Source of the DNA: Silvibacterium sp.
GTDB taxonomy: Bacteria; Acidobacteriota; Terriglobia; Terriglobales; Acidobacteriaceae
DNA: 42,191 nt
Reading direction: 5' to 3'
Assembly: GCA_019234945.1 (NCBI GenBank)
Contig: JAFAKX010000050.1
Coordinates: forward strand, 1 to 42,191
The position numbers were made by a program, and so were the translations under genes. How positions within the stretch are numbered: the stretch's first letter is position 1; every line of letters begins with the position of its first letter. Shown in pieces: positions 29,200 to 38,379 of this stretch. The notes beneath the pieces were generated by a model, which was not told where the DNA came from, ran no database searches, and saw only the letters and a program-made list of their open reading frames with translations.

Positions 29200-30597
29200 A
29201 TGGCGGCAAGGCGGAGGGACATTTTGTTCACATCGCATATCCTGCGGAAGCAAGAGCGCCACCTGCTCGCTCGGCGGGCGTTCCCTTTCCTCTTGGGTTC
29301 ATTTTTCATTTTTTTTCTGGGAGTTGCGCGTCCGGCGCTGTGCCAGGACGACAAATCCGGCGAGTTGATTATCCCCGCCGGCACACCTATTGAGGCGAAG
29401 CTCAGCCGGCACATTCCGATGAAATTGGGGCAGCCGGTCGAGGCGACGCTGGCGCATCCCGTTTACGCGAACAACAAACTGGCGCTGCCCGAGGGTGCCC
29501 GTCTCCAGGGATCCGTCGTCAGCCTGGAGCCCGACCGCGACCTCCGAAACGATGCTCGGCTAAATGTGGATTTCACTCCCTATCACAAGCCGACGGTGAC
29601 ATTTACCGGTGCGACTCTTGCCGATGGCACAAAGGTCCCTCTTTCCACCACGCCTTCGTCCGATGGTGCGCCGGCGATCCACCTCACTCCATCAGCGAGC
29701 AAGCCCTCCACCCTCATCGCCATGGGTGTCGAATCGGTGAAGGGCTGGATCTCATCGACCAGGGAAGCTCTGTTCTCGCCCGGCCTTGGCGACCGTATGG
29801 TCCAGCTGTTCTACAAGCAGCTACCGTATCACCCGGAGCGAATCCAGCAGGGCACGACGTGGACCTGTGAGCTTCGCGAACCCGTAACAGTCCCCGGCCC
29901 ACCCGCAAACGCGGTGAACGCAGGGAACCCGATTGGGCATCCACTCTCAGTCTCTGATTCTTCCGACAAGAAGAATCTCGAGCTGCATGCGTACCTCGAT
30001 GAAGAGTTAAGCTCGGCGAACGCCAAAGTTGGCCAGCAGTTTCAGGCGACTGTAACGGAGCCGGTGTTCGGCGCAGACCACTCCCTCATCGTTCCGCAGG
30101 GCGCCGTTCTCATCGGGAGGGTCACACGGGCCAATCCAGCAAAGTCTTTCCATCGGGACGGCAAGCTGCGTTTCGATTTCCGCCAGCTTCAGATGCCGAG
30201 TGGTACTCAGGAGCAGATCACCGGCTCTCTGAACGGCATGGAGGCGAAGAGCGGCGCGTCGCTCAAGATGGACTCGGAAGGAGGTGTCCAGTCGCAGCAG
30301 CAAGGCAAGGTCATTGTCCCGCTTATCCTGACGGCGCTGGCCAGCCGCCCTCTTTCTGACGACTGGAGCGCGCAGGGGGGCGCAGCCGTGGGCTCGAATG
30401 GAATGGGCCTGATCGGCAGGGTAGTCGGCATAACGGCGGCTTCTCGGAATCTGGCAGCTGGCATCGGCTTCTATGGGGCAGGCGTGTCCGTCTACCGGCG
30501 CTGGCTACGTCACGGAAAGGACCTCACCTTTCCCAAAGACAATCGTATCGATATCGAGGTCTCGCAGCGCTCCGGGCAACAGCTCTCGCAGCGCTGA
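29200..30597 (+). CDS. Secreted hypothetical protein with two related beta-rich (TrbI/VirB10-like) segments
   Basis: Signal/anchor LLARRAFPFLLGSFFIFFLGVARPALCQ, then IIPAGTPIEAKLSRHIPMKLGQPVEATLAHPV and a second similar block. The ORF-track start at 28942 overlaps the DUF427 gene, so the start is revised. Confidence 0.65.
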   Translation: MAARRRDILFTSHILRKQERHLLARRAFPFLLGSFFIFFLGVARPALCQDDKSGELIIPAGTPIEAKLSRHIPMKLGQPVEATLAHPVYANNKLALPEGARLQGSVVSLEPDRDLRNDARLNVDFTPYHKPTVTFTGATLADGTKVPLSTTPSSDGAPAIHLTPSASKPSTLIAMGVESVKGWISSTREALFSPGLGDRMVQLFYKQLPYHPERIQQGTTWTCELREPVTVPGPPANAVNAGNPIGHPLSVSDSSDKKNLELHAYLDEELSSANAKVGQQFQATVTEPVFGADHSLIVPQGAVLIGRVTRANPAKSFHRDGKLRFDFRQLQMPSGTQEQITGSLNGMEAKSGASLKMDSEGGVQSQQQGKVIVPLILTALASRPLSDDWSAQGGAAVGSNGMGLIGRVVGITAASRNLAAGIGFYGAGVSVYRRWLRHGKDLTFPKDNRIDIEVSQRSGQQLSQR

Positions 30598-30624
30598 CCT
30601 CGTTTGAATTTCGGATGGCCGCTT

Positions 30625-31377
30625 CTAGCGGCCGTCGCGCAGGCGAGTTGCCAGCCGATCCGGCAGGCCTGCCTGCATGATCGATGCCTGTGCAAGCCGG
30701 ACATCATAGGGCACGCGGCAGAAGGTCACGGTCATCTGCGCATCGTCGTAAATTGCGAAGGCGGCTCGCCAATCGCCGTCGCGCGGCTGGCCCACTGACC
30801 CCGGATTCACCAGGTAGCGCACATTGTCGCGGAGCTTCAGCTCAAACTCCTCGGCCTGGGTGTGGGAGTGATAGCGCGGCGTCAGCCGGAACCACTCGTG
30901 GCCGTTCGTCGCGAACCCCCCTTGCAGATGGGTGTGCCCGAAGAAGTTGATCCGGGTCTGGGCCTCGTGCAGCGGAGCCCACGCATCGCGCAGGGTCATC
31001 ACGTACTCGTCCTCATCGAGCAGGGAACCATGCACGCAACTTACTTGTGGTCCGTCGGGCATGACTGGCCCGGACGGCATATGCCTCAGCCATTCAATGT
31101 GCTCGGCCGAGAGCACGTTTCGCGTCCATCGCGCCGCTCTTCCGGCAATCGGATTGAACTCTTCGAGCCCGGTCAATCCCGAGCAGGCCCGGTCGTGGTT
31201 CCCGCGCACGAAGACGATCCCAGCCTCACGCACCCGGTCGATCACCTCATTGGGGTTGGCGCCGTATCCCACCACGTCTCCCAGGTTCCACACCACATCG
31301 TGTTGCGGAGCGGCCTCAAGCACAGCATTCAGCGCCTGCAGGTTGGAGTGGATATCGGAAACGATGAGGGCACGCAT
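30625..31377 (-). CDS. Metallophosphoesterase family protein
   Basis: IVSDIHSNLQALNAVLE, WNLGDVVGYGANPNEVID, VRGNHDRAC, CVHGS, FFGHTHLQ. Confidence 0.92.
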   Translation of the reverse strand: MRALIVSDIHSNLQALNAVLEAAPQHDVVWNLGDVVGYGANPNEVIDRVREAGIVFVRGNHDRACSGLTGLEEFNPIAGRAARWTRNVLSAEHIEWLRHMPSGPVMPDGPQVSCVHGSLLDEDEYVMTLRDAWAPLHEAQTRINFFGHTHLQGGFATNGHEWFRLTPRYHSHTQAEEFELKLRDNVRYLVNPGSVGQPRDGDWRAAFAIYDDAQMTVTFCRVPYDVRLAQASIMQAGLPDRLATRLRDGR

Positions 31378-31467
31378 TTATAAAAACCGCTGGATCAGCC
31401 GGCAAACCGGCCACATAACAATCTAGTCCTACTCAGCATCGATGCAAAGCGCCAAGCTGGCGTAATT

Positions 31468-32343
31468 TTACGCAGTCGAACGCACCCAGTGCCCCGGCGA
31501 ACACTCCCTAAGCGGCAGGACAGCCGACTCCCGAGCCTTTTCTACGACCGCGAGCGGCCGCGCAATATCGGTCGACATCGTCGGGACCGCGCCCATCAGC
31601 GCCTTCGTGTAGGAGTGCACAGGCTTGTGAAATACCGCTTCCCGCGGCCCTTCCTCGAGTAACAAGCCATGCCGCATCACGGCGACCCGGTCCGCCACCT
31701 GGGATACCACCGCCAGATCGTGCGAGATGAACAGCATCGTAAGCCCGAAGCGCTCACGCAGGTCCGCCAGCAACTCGAGAATCTGTTTCTGGACCGTCAC
31801 ATCGAGGGCCGTTGTAGGCTCATCGGCAATGAGCAGCCGTGGCCGGTTGGCGATCGCCATCGCAATCATGATTCGCTGCCTTTGCCCGCCCGAAAACTGG
31901 TGCGGGTAATCGCGGTAGCGCCGTGCCGGATCAGGAATAGCGACCGATTCCATCGCCTGCAGCACCGAGTCGCGCACCTCGCTCCGCGATCGCCCTGGAT
32001 TGTGCGCGCGCACAGCCTCGGCAATCTGCTCTCCAACGCACATCACAGGATTCAGCGCGGTCATTGGCTCTTGAAAGATCATCGCGATGTCGCGGCCGCG
32101 CAGCTTTCGCATCGCTTCAGGACCAAGAGCCAGCAGGTTTGTCCCGTCAAAGCGAATCGCGCCCTCGACCCGCGCGGCATCCAGCAGTCGCAGCACCGCC
32201 AGCGCCGTTACGGATTTGCCCGAGCCGGACTCGCCGACCAGCCCCAGTACCTGAGCCTGCCCAATCCGCAGGCTTAGATCATCCACAGCCACTTTCGAGC
32301 CGAAGCGGATCGTCAGATTTTTAATTTCAAGAAGAGAGCCCAC
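31468..32343 (-). CDS. Oligopeptide/dipeptide ABC transporter ATP-binding protein (Opp/Dpp-type)
   Basis: VGESGSGKSVTALAVL Walker A, HQFSGGQRQRIMIAMAIANRPRLLIADEPTTALDVT, FISHDLAVVSQVADRVAVM; short Opp/DppD-type C-terminus. Confidence 0.9.
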   Translation of the reverse strand: MGSLLEIKNLTIRFGSKVAVDDLSLRIGQAQVLGLVGESGSGKSVTALAVLRLLDAARVEGAIRFDGTNLLALGPEAMRKLRGRDIAMIFQEPMTALNPVMCVGEQIAEAVRAHNPGRSRSEVRDSVLQAMESVAIPDPARRYRDYPHQFSGGQRQRIMIAMAIANRPRLLIADEPTTALDVTVQKQILELLADLRERFGLTMLFISHDLAVVSQVADRVAVMRHGLLLEEGPREAVFHKPVHSYTKALMGAVPTMSTDIARPLAVVEKARESAVLPLRECSPGHWVRSTA

Positions 32344-32369
32344 GGTCCAATGTTATCCAATGTGGCTGT

Positions 32370-33860
32370 CTACGCCTTCAGCTCCAGCGTTCCGATGGAA
32401 TCTGCCGGCAGTTCGACCGTAGCCGCGCGCCCAGAAACGTTGGCCTCAATCAGCTGCGGATACGGCATCTCATTGCGCACCAGCAGCACCACCGAGCCAT
32501 CGGGATTCGCAAACGCCAGCGCATCGTCGCACGTTCCTGTCGTATCGAGCGTACGGGCGCCGACATCCACAAAATGCGTGAGGTGCCTCAGCAGATAGTA
32601 ATCGTGATTGAAGCGATACTTCTTGGCCCCTGTATCGACGCTCACCAGCGAGTTTTGCGCCCACCCCCACGTGCTCATTCCGCCCTGCGCGGTGGAAATG
32701 TTCCAGTACATGTAGCCGGTTGCGCCGCTGCGGAAATAATGCTTCATGAGCTGCCAGCAGTAGGCCGTGTAGCTCCAGCTGTTCGACCCGTCGCCGCACT
32801 CCTGCTCAGACTGGAAGACGATCAGGGACGGGAATTCCTGATGAATCGCCTGCAGCGCGTTTTTCCCCGCCCATTGAACACCTACGCCCTTGATATACCG
32901 CGCGGCTTCAGTGTCGTCCATCACGGTTTCGAGCAGCCGCGGATTGCCCCGCTCCATCGTTCCGAAGAAGATCTCCACGCCACGCCGCTCCATCTCCGGA
33001 CCCAGAGAATGCAGAAAGCGCGCCAGCCCTTCGGGCGTCCAGGTGCAGCTCGGGAAATTCTGCGCCGAGTTGAATTCGTTCTGCGGCATCACCATCCCCA
33101 CGTGAATCCCTTGATCCCGATAAGCATCGATGAAGCGGCCAAAATAGCGTGCATAGGCCTCGAAATAGCGAGGCTCCTGGATGAACATATCCTCGCCTTC
33201 GTGCCCCACTTGGTCAGGGCGTATGCCGTTCTCGCGCATGCCTGGATAGGCCTTCGCCTCAGCGTAGAAGTGATTGCGCTTCATCCACGCCGGAGGGCTC
33301 CATGGCGACGCCCATATCCTCAGCTTTGGCTGATGGCGAAGCGCGGCCTGAATAAACGGCACCAGCGTATTTCGGTCGTGGTTGATGCTGAAATGGCGCA
33401 GATCGAAGTCGCCGGCGGTGTCATCGTAGCTATATGCATCGGTCGCGAAATCGTTCGCGCCGATCGGCATTCGGCAATAGGTGAAACGCGCTCCAGCTGT
33501 CGGATCGAAAAGCTCGCGCAGCACGCTCTCGCGGTCACCTTCGCTGAGAGCCTGGAGCGACGTCCAGCCGAGTTCGTTGAAGCATCCACCAAAACCCTCG
33601 ATTGTTTTGGTCCCGAGCGTTCGGGCGGGATCGACATTCAGGTTGAGAAGCGTCCAGCGAAATGCCGGCTTGTATACATTGCCCGGCTGCCATGCAGCGG
33701 ATTCGGTCGTAGTGATCACGCTCACGCGAGGGTCGCCAAGCGGCTCCAGCGGAGGAAACTGCGCCAGCGCGTTCGACCCGAGTCCGGCCAGCGAAGCCCC
33801 GGCCCCAATCCGCGCGCCCGAACTCAAAACCTGGCGCCGCGTCCACGGTTTCCCTTGCAT
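32370..33860 (-). CDS. Glycoside hydrolase family 30-like protein (glucosylceramidase-type), exported
   Basis: TRRQVLSSGARIGAGASLAGLG (Tat-like), IEGFGGCFNELGW, RMPIGANDFA, WASPWSPPAWMK, MPQNEFNSAQNFPSCTWTPEGLARF, FQSEQECGDG. Confidence 0.88.
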   Translation of the reverse strand: MQGKPWTRRQVLSSGARIGAGASLAGLGSNALAQFPPLEPLGDPRVSVITTTESAAWQPGNVYKPAFRWTLLNLNVDPARTLGTKTIEGFGGCFNELGWTSLQALSEGDRESVLRELFDPTAGARFTYCRMPIGANDFATDAYSYDDTAGDFDLRHFSINHDRNTLVPFIQAALRHQPKLRIWASPWSPPAWMKRNHFYAEAKAYPGMRENGIRPDQVGHEGEDMFIQEPRYFEAYARYFGRFIDAYRDQGIHVGMVMPQNEFNSAQNFPSCTWTPEGLARFLHSLGPEMERRGVEIFFGTMERGNPRLLETVMDDTEAARYIKGVGVQWAGKNALQAIHQEFPSLIVFQSEQECGDGSNSWSYTAYCWQLMKHYFRSGATGYMYWNISTAQGGMSTWGWAQNSLVSVDTGAKKYRFNHDYYLLRHLTHFVDVGARTLDTTGTCDDALAFANPDGSVVLLVRNEMPYPQLIEANVSGRAATVELPADSIGTLELKA

Positions 33861-33897
33861 CGTCTAGTCCCCCGGTACTCGCAAACGCAACCCGCCA

Positions 33898-34512
33898 TCA
33901 CTTTTTCACAGCCGGCCATTCTGTCACCGACTGTTGTCCTGGACCGGGCAGTGCCCTCTTCCTTCCTCCGCCGGCTTCACCCTCGAAAAGCGCCTCCAGG
34001 CTTGGATAAGGGTAGACCGTTGGCGCGTTGTTTTGCATCAGGCCACCCGTATCTGCTGTAGGGCCATAATTGCTGTATTCCTCACGCCCGAGCATGCGAA
34101 GAAGGGCCAACTGCTGCCCGCGATGATGTGCGGTATGGGTCATGCGGCGAGTCATAACCCAGGCGCGCGATCTACGCACGTCGAAGAACGTCGTCTCTCC
34201 TTCCCACCACGTCTCGTCCTTGTCCCGCAGCACCGCCAGACGCTTTCCACTGTCTTCCGCGTATTGCCGCATGAACTCTAGTCTGGTCTCATCTTTTGGT
34301 AAGGGCGGCGCTCCGACGTCAATGTCTAGCATTGTCCGAAACCAGAAATCTTCGCTGACACACTGATGCACCATATGCTCGTGGAGACTTCGTCCGCGGG
34401 TATCAGTGGGGTGAGGTCGGATCGGGAGGTCCTGGTCAGTGAACATGCTCCATGCGCTGACTACCTTGACGCGCTCCGTCTCATAAGTCTCAATCAGAAA
34501 CTCGTATCTCAT
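33898..34512 (-). CDS. DinB family protein
   Basis: SLHEHMVHQCVSEDFWF ... RMTHTAHHRGQQLALLRMLGREEYSNYGPTADTGG; His-ligand pattern of DinB/YfiT fold. Confidence 0.8.
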   Translation of the reverse strand: MRYEFLIETYETERVKVVSAWSMFTDQDLPIRPHPTDTRGRSLHEHMVHQCVSEDFWFRTMLDIDVGAPPLPKDETRLEFMRQYAEDSGKRLAVLRDKDETWWEGETTFFDVRRSRAWVMTRRMTHTAHHRGQQLALLRMLGREEYSNYGPTADTGGLMQNNAPTVYPYPSLEALFEGEAGGGRKRALPGPGQQSVTEWPAVKK

Positions 34513-34592
34513 GGCGCACCTCTTTCAGCTAACTCCACTGCCGTAGGCTAACGCACGTCAAACTAACGATACGCAGCGTCGCTGAAACCATA

Positions 34593-34745
34593 TCACTTCT
34601 TGTGCAGTACATAGCCATCAGCCATGGTCTTCATGAATGCGACAATCTGGTTCTGGCCCCGCTCCAGATTGTTTTCAGCAACCGCAGCGGGGGCGATCGA
34701 AGGAGAAAAGAATAGGGAGAGATTCGGCGCCGCATGCGGATGCGG
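34593..34745 (-). pseudogene. C-terminal remnant of a di-haem cytochrome c peroxidase-type protein
   Basis: Reverse-strand reading: PHPHAAPNLSLFFSPSIAPAAVAENNLERGQNQIVAFMKTMADGYVLHKK*. It matches the family tail pattern (GG.PHPNLSP.I.PL.LT..E..DLVAFLKTLTDG) but has no start or haem-binding region. Confidence 0.6.
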
Positions 34746-36308
34746 CTATGGCTTATGCGGATCGATTTGACGAGGCAATCTGTTCGAGGATGCCGTCAGC
34801 TCATGCAACCACTGAAAGACCGGGACGGAAAGCTGCTCCTCAGTGAAACGCCAGCGCCAGTTTCCATCGGCGTGTCCAGGCACATTCATTCGAGCTTCGC
34901 TGCCAAGATTGAGTACGTCCTGCAACGGAGCCATCGCGAGTGCTGCGGGCGAAGCCCACGCCAGGCCTATCAGCGCCGGCGCTGCTGCTGCCGCATTCTT
35001 TTCGGCAGCGCGATTGAGATAGTTCCACAGGTTCTGCGGCTGATCAGCTGGCAGCTCCTCGTACCACTCGCGAGTCGTGGCATTATCATGCGTGCCGGTG
35101 TAAACGACGGTATTGTGGACGAAGTTATTCGGCAGATACGGGTTGTCAGGGTGGCCATCAAAAGCAAATTGCAAAATTCGAGTTCCTGGCACGCGGAATT
35201 GATCTCGCAGTGCCTGCACATCGGCCGTAATGACCCCCAGGTCTTCGGCGATAAAGGGAAGGCGGCCCAGCTCATTCTGCGCGGCCTGGAAGAACGACGC
35301 GCCCGGACCCGACACCCATTGTCCAGACTGCGCCGTTGGCGCACCGGCTGGGACGTGCCATGCTGCCGCGAAGCCCCGGAAATGGTCAAGTCGAATCAGG
35401 TCCACGTGAGCCAGCAGTGCACGTAGCCGGTCGATACACCAGCGATAGCCGGTAGCGCGAACAGCATCCCAGTTGTAAACGGGATTGCCCCATAGCTGTC
35501 CATCCGCGCTGAAATAGTCGGGAGGAACTCCGGCAACAAAGCGTGGATGACGATGCTCGTCGAGCAGGAAGAACTCAGGATTCGCCCAAACATCGCTCGA
35601 GTCCGGGGAGACAAAGAATGGCAGGTCCCCGATCAGGGCCACTTCCTTGGAGTGGGCATAGTCCTTGAGCCGATCGGCCTGGCGAAACAACAGAAATTGC
35701 GCGAAGCGAACCTGATCGATTTGACTTGCCATCTCTCGCCGCGCGTCTGCCAGAGCTTTTGGTCTGCGCTGAACTAACTCTGCGGGCCACTCGAGGTAGT
35801 AAGCGCCGTGATACTTAAATTTCAAGGCTCGGAATAGAGCGTAGTCCTCGAGCCAACTTTCCTGATCAGTGCAGAACTCTTCGTAAGGGAGACGCAAATC
35901 TTCACGCTTGCCAGCCCTGAAGTTCATCCATGCTTTTTCAAGCAATTGGTACTTAAACGCTGTAACGCGAGAGTAGTCGACCACGTTCGGCGGAAAGTTT
36001 GGCTCGCAATCGCTCGCCTGCAGTAAGCCATCTGAGATGAGACATTCAGGGCTGATCAACAAGGCATTTCCTGCAAAGGAAGAAAGTGATTGATAGGGGG
36101 AGTTTCCGTAGCCCGTCGGGCCAATCGGCAGTGCCTGCCACCATTGCTGCCCGGCATCATGAAGACGATCGATCCATGCCAATGCCGAAGGGCCCAGATC
36201 GCCAATCCCGTATGGAGATGGCAAAGACGTTACGTGCAGCAGCAAGCCGGAGGCGCGGTACTCCGGTGGAAACGGAGGAACCTGGATTTCTTCGGCAGAG
36301 CTACTCAC
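34746..36308 (-). CDS. malQ: 4-alpha-glucanotransferase
   Basis: RASGLLLHVTSLPSPYGIGDLGPSA, WWQALPIGPTGYGNSPYQSLSSFAGN, IGDLPFFVSPDSSDVWANPE, DHFRGF, FIAEDLGVIT, YTGTHDNATT; GTG start. Confidence 0.95.
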   Translation of the reverse strand: MSSSAEEIQVPPFPPEYRASGLLLHVTSLPSPYGIGDLGPSALAWIDRLHDAGQQWWQALPIGPTGYGNSPYQSLSSFAGNALLISPECLISDGLLQASDCEPNFPPNVVDYSRVTAFKYQLLEKAWMNFRAGKREDLRLPYEEFCTDQESWLEDYALFRALKFKYHGAYYLEWPAELVQRRPKALADARREMASQIDQVRFAQFLLFRQADRLKDYAHSKEVALIGDLPFFVSPDSSDVWANPEFFLLDEHRHPRFVAGVPPDYFSADGQLWGNPVYNWDAVRATGYRWCIDRLRALLAHVDLIRLDHFRGFAAAWHVPAGAPTAQSGQWVSGPGASFFQAAQNELGRLPFIAEDLGVITADVQALRDQFRVPGTRILQFAFDGHPDNPYLPNNFVHNTVVYTGTHDNATTREWYEELPADQPQNLWNYLNRAAEKNAAAAAPALIGLAWASPAALAMAPLQDVLNLGSEARMNVPGHADGNWRWRFTEEQLSVPVFQWLHELTASSNRLPRQIDPHKP

Positions 36309-36425
36309 TGCCCGGCTCCTGGCGAGCGTAGAGCATTGTTAACTATCTCCTGGGCTTCACTGACGATAGCGTTCAGGTGTGGCTCGCTCTCAAAGCTTTC
36401 AGCGTAAATCTTGTAGATATTCTAC
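36305..36425 (-). pseudogene. pgm: C-terminal remnant of alpha-D-glucose-phosphate phosphoglucomutase
   Basis: Reverse-strand frame NIYKIYAESFESEPHLNAIVSEAQEIVNNALRSPGAGQ* matches the Pgm tail (GTE.(I/V)YKIYAESF...HL..I..EAQ.IV..AL). Its TGA overlaps the malQ GTG start. Confidence 0.65.
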
Positions 36426-37130
36426 CGGGCATGGTTCCACCTTCCAGATATCAGATGCGTATTCCGCAATCGCGCGATCACTCGAAAACTTGCCGGAGCT
36501 CGTAACATTCAGGATCGCTTTGCGCGCCCAGGCTTGAGGATCGGCGTACAACAAGCTGAGCTTCTCCTGCGCCTCAAAATAAGAGGTCAGGTCCGCCAGG
36601 TGCATGTAGTGATCGTCCTGCGTGAGAAGTGTTTCGCGCAGCGGCGCAAACACCCCAGGTTCGTCAGGACTGAAGTGGTCGGAGAAGATCAGATCGAGAG
36701 CAGCCCGGATTTCCGGCTCATTTTCATAGTGCCAGTATGGGCTGTACCAACTGCGGCTGCCCTCAACTTGTTCTACCGTGAGCCCAAACAGGAAGAGGTT
36801 TTCCTCTCCTGCTTCTTTTCGATCGTCGCGCCGTCGCGCGTCAAGGCTCCGTTCATCATGAACTTCATGTTGCTTGTTCCGCTGGCTTCGTATCCGGCGG
36901 TTGAAATCTGGTTGGATACATCGCTTGCCGGAATCAACCGTTCGGCCAGCGTGACATTGTATTCGGGAACAAAGACAACCTTGAGGCGGTTGCGTACTGC
37001 CGGATCACGGTCAATCGTGGCCGCCAGATTGTTGATGAACTTTATGATCAGCTTAGCCAGCCGGTAGGCGGGGGCAGCTTTGCCAGCGAAAAGGAATGTA
37101 CGGTAAACATCGTGCCCTTCAAGCGCTCCT
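36399..37130 (-). pseudogene. glgP: Frameshifted, 5'-truncated glycogen/starch phosphorylase remnant
   Basis: Reverse-strand pieces: [93 protein letters not shown], then in another frame [17 protein letters not shown]...DDHYMHLADLTSYFEAQEKLSLLYADPQAWARKAILNVTSSGKFSSDRAIAEYASDIW. Confidence 0.88.
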
Positions 37131-37201
37131 CGAGCTGCTTCGCGTTTCGCTCTCCGCCGGGTGTCAGAGACAAATCGGTGCGGCCAGTGTGTTGGCCCGA
37201 T

Positions 37202-37558
37202 TCAGTCCACGCCATGTCCCTCATCTGCTGAGTTCCTCATGGCCGACAGCGGCCTGAATGGCCGAATGAGAACCCTTATTGCTCCGAAGATCGCCTTCTC
37301 TGAAGATTGGGGGATAGTTGACATCCTTCTGTGCCCCGTTGACCGGGACGCGGAAACAGCAATCATGCCTGCCTCCCAGTCAAAGCACAGGGCGACCTTC
37401 ACCGCACATTGGTCGCAGAGCCAGTAATACTCGCGCCTTGAAGGAGCCCCAAAAAAGTGAGCTTCTACCTCGAATAACTTTCCCTGCCGCAGGTAGAGGA
37501 ACTCGGATAGGCAGACAGGATTCGCACATTTGGAAAGCACGGTAGCTCCTGGTAACAA
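37202..37558 (-). CDS. Small hypothetical protein with possible Cys-based metal-binding motif
   Basis: CANPVCLSEFLYLRQGKLFEVEAHFF...RREYYWLCDQCAVKVAL; CxxxxC...CxxC arrangement. Confidence 0.5.
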   Translation of the reverse strand: MLPGATVLSKCANPVCLSEFLYLRQGKLFEVEAHFFGAPSRREYYWLCDQCAVKVALCFDWEAGMIAVSASRSTGHRRMSTIPQSSEKAIFGAIRVLIRPFRPLSAMRNSADEGHGVD

Positions 37559-38043
37559 AACGCACCGTCAAAACCCTTCGACCTTTTACAAGCCTGTGCG
37601 GTGCCTGCTTGAGTTCTAAGCACTTCAATGACCAACTCTTATATGCGCTGGAAGTTGGCCATTATCACCAATGGAAACTTGCCCAAGGCCTCGTAAAGCG
37701 CCAATTCTCTCGTCGCCGTTAGTGTGTCTCGTGCACGGCGGGTTCATCGCGTGCCGAAAATTTAGCAAGTGACGGACTCCTTAACGGCGCACAAGACCTG
37801 CTCCTTCCGATGTTTCTTCGGTTTTCTGGCTGCTCTCGCTCGCGCGTACGGGCTTCCAGCATTCCGCCGCAATTTGCCCAGTCCTCCTCTGCTCGAATTA
37901 CGAGGATGCGGGCGCGAATCCTGGGTCGCGATATCCCGGTCCAGAAAGTTTGTTCATTCGCTGTGCGATCCAATTTCAGTCCGAGAAACCCAAGCTTGCA
38001 GGCGATGCACGAAGATCGCGAATGCAGCTTCGCTCTGTCATTC

Positions 38044-38065
38044 CCTTGCGGTCATCGCCGCAAGG
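38044..38065. repeat. Perfect 8-bp stem / 6-nt loop hairpin in a long intergenic region
   Basis: CCTTGCGG-TCATCG-CCGCAAGG. Confidence 0.4.
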
Positions 38066-38379
38066 ATGTCACGCTGGATCCCGAATTCAGCACAAGGATT
38101 TTCATAAGTGGACGATCCGCTCCGTGACTGCTTGTCGCGGCTTTGCGGTCTGTACCAGAGCAAATCAGCTTCCAGAGACAAGCCGGTCAGAGCGGTTGAA
38201 AACAAAGGATGGCGAGTTTGAGATCGAATCGAAAGATTGGCAAGTGACAAACAATGACAGTTTCGTTATCATCCGCCTTTCGGATGGCCGTCGGCGATTG
38301 GTAGAAGAAATGCTGAGAGAAGGACTGAGTGCGCATGTACGAAAGGTGCGCTCGCTCCTCCGACACGAATTTTCAGCCG

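Noticed and set aside
32574-34061. 495-aa ORF on the plus strand
   Set aside because: Antisense to the GH30 gene and the end of the DinB gene; no domain motifs.
36534-37067. 177-aa plus-strand ORF
   Set aside because: Antisense to the glgP remnant; the minus strand carries clear GlgP sequence.
37769-38127. Possible PilZ or receiver-domain relic in overlapping ORFs
   Set aside because: Weak resemblance only, inconsistent between frames; not strong enough to call without a search.
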